DNA of 15,657 nt from Metabacillus rhizolycopersici (lineage in GTDB: Bacteria > Bacillota > Bacilli > Bacillales > Bacillaceae): NCBI RefSeq assembly GCF_020075705.1, contig NZ_JAIQUM010000093.1, positions 1 to 15,657 on the forward strand, given 5' to 3'. Below the pieces are notes generated by a model. The model was not told where the DNA came from and did no database searches. It worked only from the letters and a program-made list of their open reading frames with translations. Of this stretch, positions 1 to 6,927 are shown piece by piece. The stretch's first letter is position 1, and every line of letters begins with the position of its first letter. Position numbers and translations under genes: made by a program.

Positions 1-54
1 ATTAATCGCTTTTAGCTTAATCTCTTTTGTATAGGTTGTTCTAATTTTCCCCAT
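1..54 (-). CDS. IS3-like transposase orfA, N-terminal fragment cut by window edge
   Basis: The minus strand starts ATG at 54 and reads MGKIRTTYTKEIKLKAIN before leaving the window. This resembles the start of the helix-turn-helix OrfA proteins of IS3/IS150-type elements, which bind the element ends. A GGAGGGG ribosome site lies about 8 nt upstream on the minus strand (around 62-68). Only 18 codons are visible, so whether the gene is intact cannot be judged, and the family call rests on the N-terminal pattern plus the IR-like end at 105. Confidence 0.5.
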   Translation of the reverse strand, partial: MGKIRTTYTKEIKLKAIN

Positions 55-105
55 GAAAAAATCCCCTCCATAGAAAACAGTACAATCCTTTCTTTTTACT
101 GTCCA
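1..105 (-). mobile_element. One end of an IS3-like insertion sequence (partial)
   Basis: Upstream of the orfA start, the minus strand reads TGGACAGTAAAAAGAAAGGA from position 105 inward. It begins with TG and lies about 50 bp before the first ORF, as IS3-family terminal inverted repeats do. The opposite end is outside the window, so the exact boundary and any target duplication are inferred. Confidence 0.4.
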
Positions 106-127
106 CTATAAGGGGATAATAACAATT

Positions 128-183
128 TGAAGATCTTTCTTTATTGCCTATAACATCACTTATGTTGACTAGAATTATATGTG
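128..183. repeat. Dispersed intergenic repeat, copy A
   Basis: Core at 141-172: TTATTGCC, ATAA, then ATGTTGACTAGA, preceded by GAAGATCTTTCTTT. It matches copies at 464-525, 2411-2447, 3174-3240, 4531-4573 and 6542-6605. It lies just outside the IS-like end at 105. The upstream hairpin arm is degenerate in this copy. Confidence 0.55.
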
Positions 184-270
184 TAAATTTCAGTTGTTTA
201 CACCATTCAATAAAAGTTAGACAATAATATCAGAAGATTCAAATTAATTATAAAAGGAGGGAAATATGTT

Positions 271-393
271 ATGTCCTGTGCTGATTTCGATGATATTAAA
301 ACAATTTGTATAGAATTGTGTGAAGAAACAGAAGACCGTGTTGTTGATACACCTTCTGATGAATTGATGATCTTGCGCTATAATATTGCTTAA
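271..393 (+). CDS. Hypothetical 40-aa acidic small protein
   Basis: An ATG at 271 is preceded by AAAGGAGG at 253-260 with a 10-nt spacer and opens a 40-codon frame to TAA at 391. The protein starts MSCADFDDIKTICIELCEET, is acidic and has three cysteines in its first 17 residues. An earlier ATG at 266 would give only 15 codons. I do not recognise a family. Support is the near-perfect ribosome site. It could also be the 5' remnant of a longer gene interrupted downstream. Confidence 0.4.
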   Translation: MSCADFDDIKTICIELCEETEDRVVDTPSDELMILRYNIA

Positions 394-463
394 ATATCAA
401 ATTTCTCTTCTCGTAAAAGTACATTTCTATAAGCAAACGGGTGCTTTCAATAAGCAGCTAAAA

Positions 464-525
464 GGAGCTTCCAATCGAAGATCCTTTTGTTATTGCCAAT
501 AAGTGTGATTATGTTAACTATAGCC
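464..525. repeat. Dispersed intergenic repeat, copy B (hairpin plus core)
   Basis: GGAGCTT at 464-470 pairs with AAGATCC at 478-484 (one mismatch) and is followed by TTTT. Then comes the core TTATTGCCAATAAGTGTG and ATGTTAACTA at 490-520. The core runs directly into the longer 147-bp element. Confidence 0.6.
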
Positions 526-657
526 CCCCTTACAAACGAGGTTTTGGTTGCCTTAATGGCAACCTTTTAGCCTTTAAGGCAACTACGAAAATTAGATAAA
601 ATTAGTCTTGCAAAATTAAAAGCGAACTGCCAATTAAGGAGATATAGAGTAAGAAGG
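511..657 (+). repeat. 147-bp duplicated element, copy 1, with alternative hairpins
   Basis: This stretch recurs at 2433-2579 with seven differences by eye, all transitions. GGTTGCC (545-551) pairs perfectly with GGCAACC (557-563) around TTAAT. A competing 10-bp perfect stem, GTTGCCTTAA (547-556) with TTAAGGCAAC (574-583), uses the same left arm. No long ORF runs through it. I recognise no known riboswitch consensus. It lies about 230 bp upstream of the permease gene. It may be a leader RNA, a MITE-like element or the end of a non-autonomous transposon. Confidence 0.7.
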
Positions 658-830
658 TTTTAAAAGCTTGATTGCAATTGTCTTTACGAATAATTTTTAC
701 TTGTAAGAATAAGCATGTAATTAAGAGTGTTTTATCAAGTTATTTTGTTACCTAAAACTAGGAATTTAAAATTCTATCTTTTTAGTAAGAGCGTAGGAAA
801 ATCTAAAAAGGAAAGTAAGGTGAAGAAAGC

Positions 831-872
831 GTACTGTTTAAAAAGACAGAATTTCCCTTTTTAAAACGGTAC
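831..872 (+). promoter_or_regulatory. Imperfect inverted repeat just upstream of the permease start
   Basis: GTACTGTTTAAAAAG (831-845) and CTTTTTAAAACGGTAC (857-872) are near-complementary, with one bulge and one G-T pair, around an 11-nt loop. The right arm ends about 6 nt before the probable ribosome site of the permease gene. It could be an operator or an mRNA hairpin acting on translation. Function is inferred from position only. Confidence 0.4.
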
Positions 873-888
873 AATAATGAGGAAATCA

Positions 889-2280
889 ATGAATTCTTTT
901 ATGAGAAAAAAATCTATTGAACATTTACAGCAAGAAGGCGCTAAAAACACAGGACTTCAACGAGTCTTAGGATTATGGCAACTTTCTGCGATTGGTCTAG
1001 GTGGCATTATTGGTGTAGGTATTTTCGTGCTAACGGGTGTAGCAGCTGCTGAACATTCAGGACCAGCAGTCATTCTATCATTTCTCATTGCAGGGCTTGC
1101 TAGTGCTGCTGCAGCCCTATGTTATGCGGAATTTGCAGGGTTAATACCGGTAGCAGGTAGTGCTTACACCTATAGTTATGCTGTATTAGGAGAAGGAGCA
1201 GCATGGCTTATTGGATGGGATTTATTGCTTGAATACGCGTTAGTTGTTGCAGTGGTAGCCATTGGATGGTCAGGTTACATGCAAGAATTCCTTCAACAGA
1301 TTGGTGTTCATATTCCAGTGTGGGCCCAAGGAGCACCTGGAACAGGAGATGGTCACAAAGTAGACCTGATTGCAATGATAGTCAGTTTAGCTATTGCTGG
1401 ATTGCTTACACTAGGTATAAAAGGTGCATCTAGATTTAACAATCTGATGGTCATTATTAAGTTAGCTATCATTCTAATAGTAATCGCAGTAGGTAGTTTT
1501 TATATTGATTCATCTAACTGGCACCCTTTTATGCCTTTTGGTTTTGAAGGAGTAATGGGTGGAGCAGCGTTAGTATTTTTTGCTGTATTTGGCTATGATA
1601 CCTTAACTACAGCAGCAGAGGAATCCAAAAATCCGCAACGAGACTTACCTAGAGCTGTTGTCATATCGTTATCGATTGCTTTATTGCTATATATTGGCAT
1701 GTCACTGGTTATTACAGGTATAGCTCCTTACGAAACACTTAATAATGCGGCACCAGTAGCACAAGCTTTTAGTCATATTGGATTAAAATGGATCACTTTA
1801 ATTATTTCAGTAGCTGCTATTGCAGGTATTCTATCTGTATTATTTTCCTTTATGCTTGCCGGTTCACGTATATGGTTCGCCATGAGCCGAGACGGTTTGT
1901 TACCTAATTGGTTTACAAAATTACACACTAAGTATAAAACTCCTTATCGTCCAACTTTAATTATTGGAGTGATTACTGCACTTGTCTCAGGGTTTACTCC
2001 TATTAGTGAAGTAGCTGAGCTCGTTAACATTGGAACTTTAGCAGCATTTATAATCATTTGTTCATCAATCATGGTACTACGAAGAAAACGACCTGATCTT
2101 GAAAGGAAATTTAGAACGCCATTTGTTCCGGTGGTTCCTTTAATCGGGATTGGTTTTTCAATCTATCTCATTATCAGTTTACCTGAAATCACCTGGATTC
2201 GTTTTGGGATTTGGATGATTGCTGGCTTTCTGATTTATCTATTGTACGGCAAAAGAAAAAGCAAATTAGCCAAAGATTAA
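889..2280 (+). CDS. APC-family amino acid permease (YfnA/CAT-like)
   Basis: This is a 12-helix secondary transporter of the amino acid-polyamine-organocation superfamily, probably importing amino acids across the cytoplasmic membrane. Residues about 36-50 (GLGGIIGVGIFVLTG) form the broken first helix with the GxG substrate-binding loop. YAEFAGLIPVAGSAYTYSY follows at about 79-97. GYDTLTTAAEESKNPQRDLP at about 235-254 is the TM6 signature of the cationic amino acid transporter branch. A basic tail follows the last helix. Length (463 aa) is full for this group. I chose ATG 889 because GAGG at 879-882 sits 6 nt upstream and the protein then begins MNSFMRKKS, like YfnA. The in-frame ATG at 877 has no ribosome site. 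The gene is monocistronic, with a terminator downstream and a duplicated element on each side. Substrate is not determinable. Confidence 0.9.
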   Translation: MNSFMRKKSIEHLQQEGAKNTGLQRVLGLWQLSAIGLGGIIGVGIFVLTGVAAAEHSGPAVILSFLIAGLASAAAALCYAEFAGLIPVAGSAYTYSYAVLGEGAAWLIGWDLLLEYALVVAVVAIGWSGYMQEFLQQIGVHIPVWAQGAPGTGDGHKVDLIAMIVSLAIAGLLTLGIKGASRFNNLMVIIKLAIILIVIAVGSFYIDSSNWHPFMPFGFEGVMGGAALVFFAVFGYDTLTTAAEESKNPQRDLPRAVVISLSIALLLYIGMSLVITGIAPYETLNNAAPVAQAFSHIGLKWITLIISVAAIAGILSVLFSFMLAGSRIWFAMSRDGLLPNWFTKLHTKYKTPYRPTLIIGVITALVSGFTPISEVAELVNIGTLAAFIIICSSIMVLRRKRPDLERKFRTPFVPVVPLIGIGFSIYLIISLPEITWIRFGIWMIAGFLIYLLYGKRKSKLAKD

Positions 2281-2343
2281 AGATTTTCCACTGTAACATA
2301 ATGGATTTAATCTTACCTTATTTAAAAAGACGTTAGTAAGTAA

Positions 2344-2371
2344 AGCCCTTGTTAAGAAGGGCTCTTTTTTT
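2344..2371 (+). terminator. Intrinsic terminator of the permease gene
   Basis: AGCCCTT (2344-2350) pairs perfectly with AAGGGCT (2357-2363) around a 6-nt loop, followed by C and a run of T. It lies about 65 bp after the permease stop codon. Confidence 0.85.
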
Positions 2372-2410
2372 GCTTAATATAAAAGTGCTTTTTCCGACCA
2401 CATGTGACTT

Positions 2411-2447
2411 ATCAATGCCCATAAAGGTGAATATGTTAACTATAGCT
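2411..2447. repeat. Dispersed intergenic repeat, copy C (core)
   Basis: ATCAATGCCCATAAAGGTGA then ATGTTAACTATAG matches the core of the other copies and, as in copy B, leads directly into the 147-bp element. The hairpin that precedes other copies is not recognisable here, but the permease terminator ends about 40 bp upstream. Confidence 0.5.
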
Positions 2448-2579
2448 CCCTTTACAAACGAGGTTTTGGTTGCCTTAATGGCAACCTTTTAGCCTTTAAG
2501 GCAACTACGAAAATTAGATGAAATTAGTCTTGCAAAATTAAAAGCGAATTGCTAATTAAGGAGATACAGAGTAAGAAAG
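2433..2579 (+). repeat. 147-bp duplicated element, copy 2
   Basis: Second copy of 511-657, same orientation. Both the GGTTGCC/GGCAACC hairpin and the alternative GTTGCCTTAA/TTAAGGCAAC stem are unchanged. All seven differences fall outside these arms. No plus-strand gene follows closely: the next gene (DUF2642) is on the minus strand and convergent. That argues against a cis-acting leader role here and for a mobile or structural repeat. Confidence 0.7.
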
Positions 2580-2643
2580 TACGATGTTGCTACATTCATA
2601 AAAGACGACTTGTCTGAAACAAAGCGCCTGAATTAAAAATTTC

Positions 2644-2991
2644 TTATCGATAGGAAGTTAGTGGCCCTTCAAAATAAATGATTTGTGATATTCGTATGTG
2701 TAAAGAGCGATCTTCCAAATTTATTTGAATATGATCTACGGCCACTCCTGCATTTATACCTTCAATTCTTCCTGCCGTTGTCATTAATGCCATCCTTTGA
2801 CCTTGATGTCTGCTCAAATGTTGTACAAATACTGGGTCTAAATGCGTGACATATTCGGTGGGCTGAGGAACACCCATAATCGGACATATCTGAGTATGCA
2901 TTGCGGGCATATGATTGACATAACCCGGCTGATCGCTAGGTTTTTGAACTCCATGAGCCTTGCTTCTTTCCCCGTCTTTACCTGTACCCAA
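2644..2991 (-). CDS. DUF2642 domain protein, probable spore coat-associated
   Basis: A 115-aa protein. The N-terminal ~45 residues are low-complexity and rich in Gly, His, Met and Pro. The C-terminal ~65 residues (from YVTHLDPVFVQHL through IRISQIIYFEGP) have the DUF2642 pattern seen in YuzF-like Bacillus proteins: a small beta fold with a TTAGRIEG turn and a final 'IIYF' strand. Proteins of this type are often associated with spores, but the exact role is not established. The start is TTG at 2991. AGGGGGGTG lies about 4 nt upstream on the minus strand (roughly 2996-3004) and no ATG gives a full-length frame. The gene converges on the permease region. No clear terminator is visible after its stop. 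Confidence 0.75.
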   Translation of the reverse strand: MGTGKDGERSKAHGVQKPSDQPGYVNHMPAMHTQICPIMGVPQPTEYVTHLDPVFVQHLSRHQGQRMALMTTAGRIEGINAGVAVDHIQINLEDRSLHIRISQIIYFEGPLTSYR

Positions 2992-3357
2992 ATTACACCC
3001 CCCTATATATGGGTATTTATTCCATTATATTTATGCTGAAGAGGGATAATGCATTCATAAACTCTCATAGTTGGTGCTCCAAATCTCTTATTGCAACTAG
3101 TTGAGTAGAAGAAATCAAAACAGATCTTAATATCTTCCCTGTTCCCTAAGCTTGAGTTAAATAAGCAATAAAAGGATCTTCATCAAAGATCCCCTTTCAA
3201 TGCCGGTAAATTTAGTCTTATATTAACTAGATTTGTATAGAGTATGCATTCCTTGTCCTTTAAAAGTATTTAAAATAGGAAAGTAGGGTAGGATGAAACA
3301 TACAGAAGTACGAAATCAATTCATATAATGGGTAAACAAGGAGAGGTCTCCTAGACG
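2992..3357. other. Intergenic region between divergent DUF2642 and gerAB genes
   Basis: No convincing ORF. It holds the DUF2642 ribosome site (near 2996-3004), a repeat copy (3174-3240) and the gerAB leader. A TATAAT at 3324-3329 and the overlapping CATATAA at 3322-3328 could be the -10 of a vegetative or forespore promoter for gerAB, but no good -35 is visible, so no promoter is called. Confidence 0.4.
3174..3240. repeat. Dispersed intergenic repeat, copy D (hairpin plus core)
   Basis: GGATCTT (3174-3180) pairs perfectly with AAGATCC (3186-3192) around CATCA. Then follows the core TTCAATGCC and TATTAACTAGATTTGTATAG. The downstream flank (GAGTATGCATTCC) also resembles copy E. The T run after the stem is weak, so termination here would be poor. 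Confidence 0.6.
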
Positions 3358-4467
3358 ATGGAGAAAGCTAAAATTAGTATCATTCAACTATTTGCCATGA
3401 TGTTTATATTTGATCTTGGGACTGCATTGGTCATAAGTTATGGAATAGATGCGAAAAAGGATGCCTGGCTGGCCATTCTTTTAGGAATGTTCGGGGGAAT
3501 AGTCTTTTTTTTCATTTATTACTTTTTATTTCGCCAATATTCCAATTTACCCCTTACTGGATATACTAGAAAAATATTTGGTAAATACCTGGGGTGGATC
3601 ATTGGCCTGTTATACATTATCTACTTTTTGTATACTATTAACCAGAATATTCGTAGTTTCGGGGAGTTGCTGGTTTCATCGACCATGCCCGAAACACCCT
3701 TATTAGTAATCACGATCCTATTAGTTCTTACCATTTGTTATGTACTTTATCTAGGAATTGAAGTATTGGGGAGAACAGCAGAAGTATTTATTGTCATCTT
3801 GATCTTATTTGGATTATTAGGAAATCTTTTAGTGTTTTTTTCGGGGAATATCGAGATCAATAATATACAGCCGTTTTTTGAATATGGATGGAAACCAATT
3901 TTAACGACGGCCCTTTTTGAGACTAGTCCTTTTCCTTTTGGTCAAATGGTTGTCTTTACCATGCTGCTTCCTTACTTAAATCGACCTGAATTAGTGAAAA
4001 AAGTGTGGCTGTCTGCCTTAATTACAAGCGGGCTTTCCTTATGTTGGACAGCCAGTTTAAATATCGCTGTTCTTGGTATCGAAGAAGTGGAGAGATCTAC
4101 TTTTCCTTTATTAATAACAATAGGAAAGGTCAACCTTTTTAATTTTATCCAACGACTCGATGCTATTGTTGTTTTTACTTTGCTGATTACGGTATTTTTC
4201 AAGATATCCATCTTTTTTTATTGTGCCTTAATTGGAATCGTAGATTTGTTCAAGCTAAAAAATCATCAACAGATTATTTTACCAATTGGTTGTATTCTTA
4301 TCTTTGGGTCAATGATGGCCTCCAATTTTTCGGAACACAAAGAGAAGGATGAATATCTTGATAATTACATTTCCGTTTATTTTTATATTATTATTCCATT
4401 GCTAATGCTGCTTGTTACTTTGATTCGTAACCGTTTCAAGAGGAAAGATAGATCGGAAATTAAATAA
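3358..4467 (+). CDS. gerAB: GerAB-type spore germination permease (orphan B subunit)
   Basis: A 369-aa protein with about ten hydrophobic helices, an APC-superfamily fold with the GerAB/spore-permease pattern: short N-terminus, ISIIQLFAMMFIFDLGTAL in the first helix, polar loops after helix pairs, an 'IQPFFEYGWKPI' loop near residue 170 and a basic C-terminus. GerAB subunits sit in the inner spore membrane and bind the nutrient germinant. Normally gerAA and gerAC are co-transcribed with gerAB, but no neighbour resembles either, so this B subunit is an orphan that may work with an A/C pair elsewhere or be non-functional. ATG 3358 has AAGGAGAGG at 3338-3346 (11-nt spacer). Two hairpin structures follow the stop. 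The closest family symbol is given, but the paralogue (gerAB, gerBB, gerKB, yndE-type) cannot be decided. Confidence 0.85.
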   Translation: MEKAKISIIQLFAMMFIFDLGTALVISYGIDAKKDAWLAILLGMFGGIVFFFIYYFLFRQYSNLPLTGYTRKIFGKYLGWIIGLLYIIYFLYTINQNIRSFGELLVSSTMPETPLLVITILLVLTICYVLYLGIEVLGRTAEVFIVILILFGLLGNLLVFFSGNIEINNIQPFFEYGWKPILTTALFETSPFPFGQMVVFTMLLPYLNRPELVKKVWLSALITSGLSLCWTASLNIAVLGIEEVERSTFPLLITIGKVNLFNFIQRLDAIVVFTLLITVFFKISIFFYCALIGIVDLFKLKNHQQIILPIGCILIFGSMMASNFSEHKEKDEYLDNYISVYFYIIIPLLMLLVTLIRNRFKRKDRSEIK

Positions 4468-4492
4468 AACATAATAATTATTATGTTTTATT
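4463..4492. repeat. 30-nt perfect AT-rich palindrome overlapping the gerAB stop
   Basis: Positions 4463-4477 are exactly complementary to 4478-4492 (AATAAAACATAATAA and its mirror), with no mismatch and no loop. It includes the gerAB stop codon (4465-4467) and ends 2 nt before a standard terminator. It could form a cruciform or act as a bidirectional terminator or protein-binding site. Confidence 0.8.
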
Positions 4493-4494
4493 CT

Positions 4495-4531
4495 AAAGCC
4501 ATCGGGTTTAAATAAATCCGATGGCTTTTTT
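4495..4531 (+). terminator. Intrinsic terminator of gerAB
   Basis: AAAGCCATCGG (4495-4505) pairs with CCGATGGCTTT (4518-4528), and a T run continues to 4531. It is the strongest terminator in this part of the window. It is fused to repeat copy E, whose core begins right after the T run. Confidence 0.9.
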
Positions 4532-4573
4532 GATTGCCTATATAATATCGCATTATGTCAACTAGATTTGTAT
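4531..4573. repeat. Dispersed intergenic repeat, copy E (core)
   Basis: TGATTGCCTATATAATATCG, then ATTATGTCAACTAGATTTGTAT. It starts at the last T of the gerAB terminator, the same placement as in copy F. The following bases (GGAATATTCATTCC) resemble the flank of copy D. Confidence 0.6.
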
Positions 4574-4693
4574 GGAATATTCATTCCTTTTTGATCTTCA
4601 AACGATGGATATTCAAAAATCTCACATAATATTCGGTTGTTTACAAAGAATATACCCATGTCAGAAAACCTATTCTTTGGAGGTATTCAAATT

Positions 4694-5716
4694 ATGACCG
4701 AACACCGTACAAAACTGACTTCAGCCGAAATAGCTTCACTTTGGACTGCTTACATGAATGATAGTATGTCCAAGTGCATTTTAGGTTATTTTCTAAAAGA
4801 TGTAGAAGATGAGGAAATCCGATCTATTATCCAATTGGCTTATGACATTGCATCTACTCATATAGAAAAACTTACTCATTTGTTTCAAGAAGAACAACTA
4901 CAGTTACCGAAAGGATTTACAAGTGAAGATGTCAATATGAATGCTCCTCGATTGTATACTGATTCGTTTATGCTTGATTATATTGGCCATATCTCGAGAG
5001 CAGGTTTACTTGCATACGGTGGCTTTATTGCCATGAGTGCTAGAAAAGATATAAGAGAATATTTCATTGAAGGACTTACTAAAGTAACTAACTTATACGA
5101 CACTGGTGCGGATGTATCCCTTTCAAAAGGATTATTTGTTAGAGCACCTTCTATCCCTTATCCGACAGAAACTGACTTTGTAGACAGCAAAAAGTATTTA
5201 AGTGGATTAAATCCTTTTACCAACAAAAGACCACTAAACGCAATGGAAATATCTTACTTATTTATGAATATTAAAACCAACTTAATGGGAGGAAAACTTG
5301 CGATAAGTTTTGCCCAAACATCATCAAGGGAAAATGTTCAAAAATGGATGTTAAGAGGAAGAGATATTACAAAAAAACACATTCAAATCTTTACAAAGGC
5401 ACTTATAAATAATGATATACAACCACCTATCTCGTCAGATATTGCTATTACTGATTCAACAACACCGCCTTTTTCAGACAAATTAACACTATTCCATATG
5501 GGGTTGTTAAGTGCATTAGGAACAGGAAACTATGCAACGGCAGCTGCTACAAGTCAGCGAAGTGATTTAGTCTTGAATTACGAACGTCTATCGCTTGAAA
5601 TCGGTCAATATGCCAAAGATGGAGCCGACATCATGATTAGTAACGAATGGCTAGAACAACCACCTGGAACTATGGATAAAGAAAAACTTGCAAAAAATAA
5701 AAACCAAAATAGCTAA
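4694..5716 (+). CDS. DUF3231 family protein with two tandem repeats
   Basis: A 340-aa protein made of two DUF3231-type helical bundles of about 150 residues each. The first starts at LTSAEIASLWTAYMNDSM and includes DVNMNAPRLYTDSFMLDY. The second starts at LNAMEISYLFMNIKTNLMGG and includes DKLTLFHMGLLSALGTGNYA. Conserved Glu/His positions (for example HIEKL in repeat 1, HIQIF in repeat 2) recall ferritin-like coat proteins, but the function is not established. The family is common in spore formers. ATG 4694 is chosen because GGAGG at 4679-4683 lies 10 nt upstream. The in-frame ATG at 4637 has no ribosome site and would add a non-family extension. The gene lies about 160 bp after the gerAB terminator and 40 bp before the next gene, with which it may be co-transcribed. 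Confidence 0.8.
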   Translation: MTEHRTKLTSAEIASLWTAYMNDSMSKCILGYFLKDVEDEEIRSIIQLAYDIASTHIEKLTHLFQEEQLQLPKGFTSEDVNMNAPRLYTDSFMLDYIGHISRAGLLAYGGFIAMSARKDIREYFIEGLTKVTNLYDTGADVSLSKGLFVRAPSIPYPTETDFVDSKKYLSGLNPFTNKRPLNAMEISYLFMNIKTNLMGGKLAISFAQTSSRENVQKWMLRGRDITKKHIQIFTKALINNDIQPPISSDIAITDSTTPPFSDKLTLFHMGLLSALGTGNYATAAATSQRSDLVLNYERLSLEIGQYAKDGADIMISNEWLEQPPGTMDKEKLAKNKNQNS

Positions 5717-5756
5717 ACTTTGGGTTGAGTTCCGTTAGTCAATAGGAAGTGGATGA

Positions 5757-6227
5757 ATGTTAAAGGAAGAACGGATTGAGAAAATCCTTTGGAGTATTGC
5801 ATTACCTGGTTTTGGACAGCTTTTAAATGGTAAATTTTCCAAAGGTCTACTTTTGATAGTATTAGAATTTTTAATTAATGTTCAATCAAATTTTAATAAA
5901 GTGATTATTTACAGCTTTCAAGGCGATATCCAAGCAGCTATTGACCATGTCGATTATGAATGGCTCATGTTTTATCCTTGTCTGTACTTTTTTTCAATAT
6001 GGGATGCTTTTAAGGATGATGGAGGTGGGAAATCACCTTATTCCTTTCTACCGTTTGTCTTTAGTGCTTATTTCGTAACCGTAGGATTAATCTATTCCTC
6101 AAGTCTAAAGATATTTGGGATATTATTCGGTCCTGTTTTTTTACCTATGTTGTTTTTGATTCCTGGCATAAGTATTGGCTTATTTATAAAAATTGCATTA
6201 GTAAATTTCAAAGTAAAAAAATATTGA
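5757..6227 (+). CDS. Small integral membrane protein, TM2-like
   Basis: A 156-aa protein. The N-terminal motif ALPGFGQLLNGKFSKGLLLI is typical of TM2/DUF5683-type proteins, where a Pro-Gly turn separates two helices. Three or four more hydrophobic segments follow (about 70-82, 92-116, 120-150), and the protein ends in a basic tail. No catalytic residues are evident. ATG 5757 is preceded by AGGAAGTGG at 5744-5752. It starts 40 bp after the DUF3231 gene with no terminator between, so the two probably share a transcript. Function unknown. Confidence 0.7.
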   Translation: MLKEERIEKILWSIALPGFGQLLNGKFSKGLLLIVLEFLINVQSNFNKVIIYSFQGDIQAAIDHVDYEWLMFYPCLYFFSIWDAFKDDGGGKSPYSFLPFVFSAYFVTVGLIYSSSLKIFGILFGPVFLPMLFLIPGISIGLFIKIALVNFKVKKY

Positions 6228-6259
6228 CCAATTCGTAATAAAAGGAAAAGGTAATTGCC

Positions 6260-6480
6260 ATGTCTAAAAAATCATACATCTGAATGCTACACATTAGTAT
6301 TAACTGGGATACTCCTTGCTCTTAGCTTGATTACACAAAAGACATATACATGCAGGTAGGGGCGGATATACGGTAAATATTCTTGTCTCATTCATACATA
6401 CTATTGTGCTTGTTGAGCTATATAGACAAATGGATAAAAAATTATCAAAGAGACAAAATCACACAGTTAATCTAGTATGA
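6260..6480 (+). pseudogene. Broken small membrane-protein ORF
   Basis: AAAAGGAAAAGG precedes ATG 6260, which opens MSKKSYI and then hits TGA. Shifting frame gives a hydrophobic helix (YTLVLTGILLALSLITQKTY), and a further shift gives a second one (ILVSFIHTIVLVELYRQMDK) with a basic tail ending at TGA 6480. Together they look like a two-helix membrane protein of about 70 aa disrupted by at least two frameshifts. The reconstruction is inference; no family is recognised. Confidence 0.35.
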
Positions 6481-6541
6481 AACTCTTTCTCATCTTCAAT
6501 ATTCGGCAATCAGACTCTTTAATTGAACAAGCAACTAAAAT

Positions 6542-6605
6542 GATCTTCGACCGGAAGATCTTTTTTCATTGCCCATAAGAGTGATTGTGTGAACTAGATT
6601 TGTAT
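6542..6605 (+). repeat. Dispersed intergenic repeat, copy F (terminator plus core)
   Basis: GATCTTC (6542-6548) pairs perfectly with GAAGATC (6554-6560) and is followed by TTTTTT, a clean intrinsic terminator. The core CATTGCCCATAAGAGTGATT then GAACTAGATTTGTAT follows at once. This is the best-preserved hairpin-plus-core unit. Confidence 0.65.
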
Positions 6606-6927
6606 AAAATCATTGAACCGAACCTGAAGACAGATTAACAGGAACCATCACTGCTTTGGACCTAGAGGGAAGTTTTTTATTTTATGGTTACGTTTGTGAT
6701 ATGAAAAAAAACAATTTTTATAACCGAATCAAGTTTATCATGAATCTGGATTTTTCTAATGAAAGGATCTATTTTTTGTACAAAACTGATTCTGGTGTTA
6801 AAGTATCCTTCGTTCCAAGTTATAATCTGCCAATATGAAGAATCAACTGTCTTTACCATAGCCTTGTCCACAGGTAAGTTCATCGGAAACAGTTGATTCC
6901 TGAATTCCGCTGACCCCGTTGGAAAAA
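6606..6927. other. Non-coding or decayed stretch with an 11-bp inverted repeat
   Basis: A 60-codon plus-strand frame (6656-6838, TTG start) and an overlapping minus-strand frame exist, but neither has a ribosome site or a recognisable family. The only clear structure is GAATCAACTGT (6840-6850) with its exact complement ACAGTTGATTC (6889-6899), 38 nt apart, not followed by a T run. Confidence 0.4.

Noticed and set aside
2842..3039. 65-codon plus-strand frame over the DUF2642 gene
   Set aside because: Antisense to the supported DUF2642 gene, with no ribosome site.
6656..6838. 60-codon plus-strand frame with a TTG start
   Set aside because: No ribosome site and no recognisable family, and it overlaps an equally open minus-strand frame.
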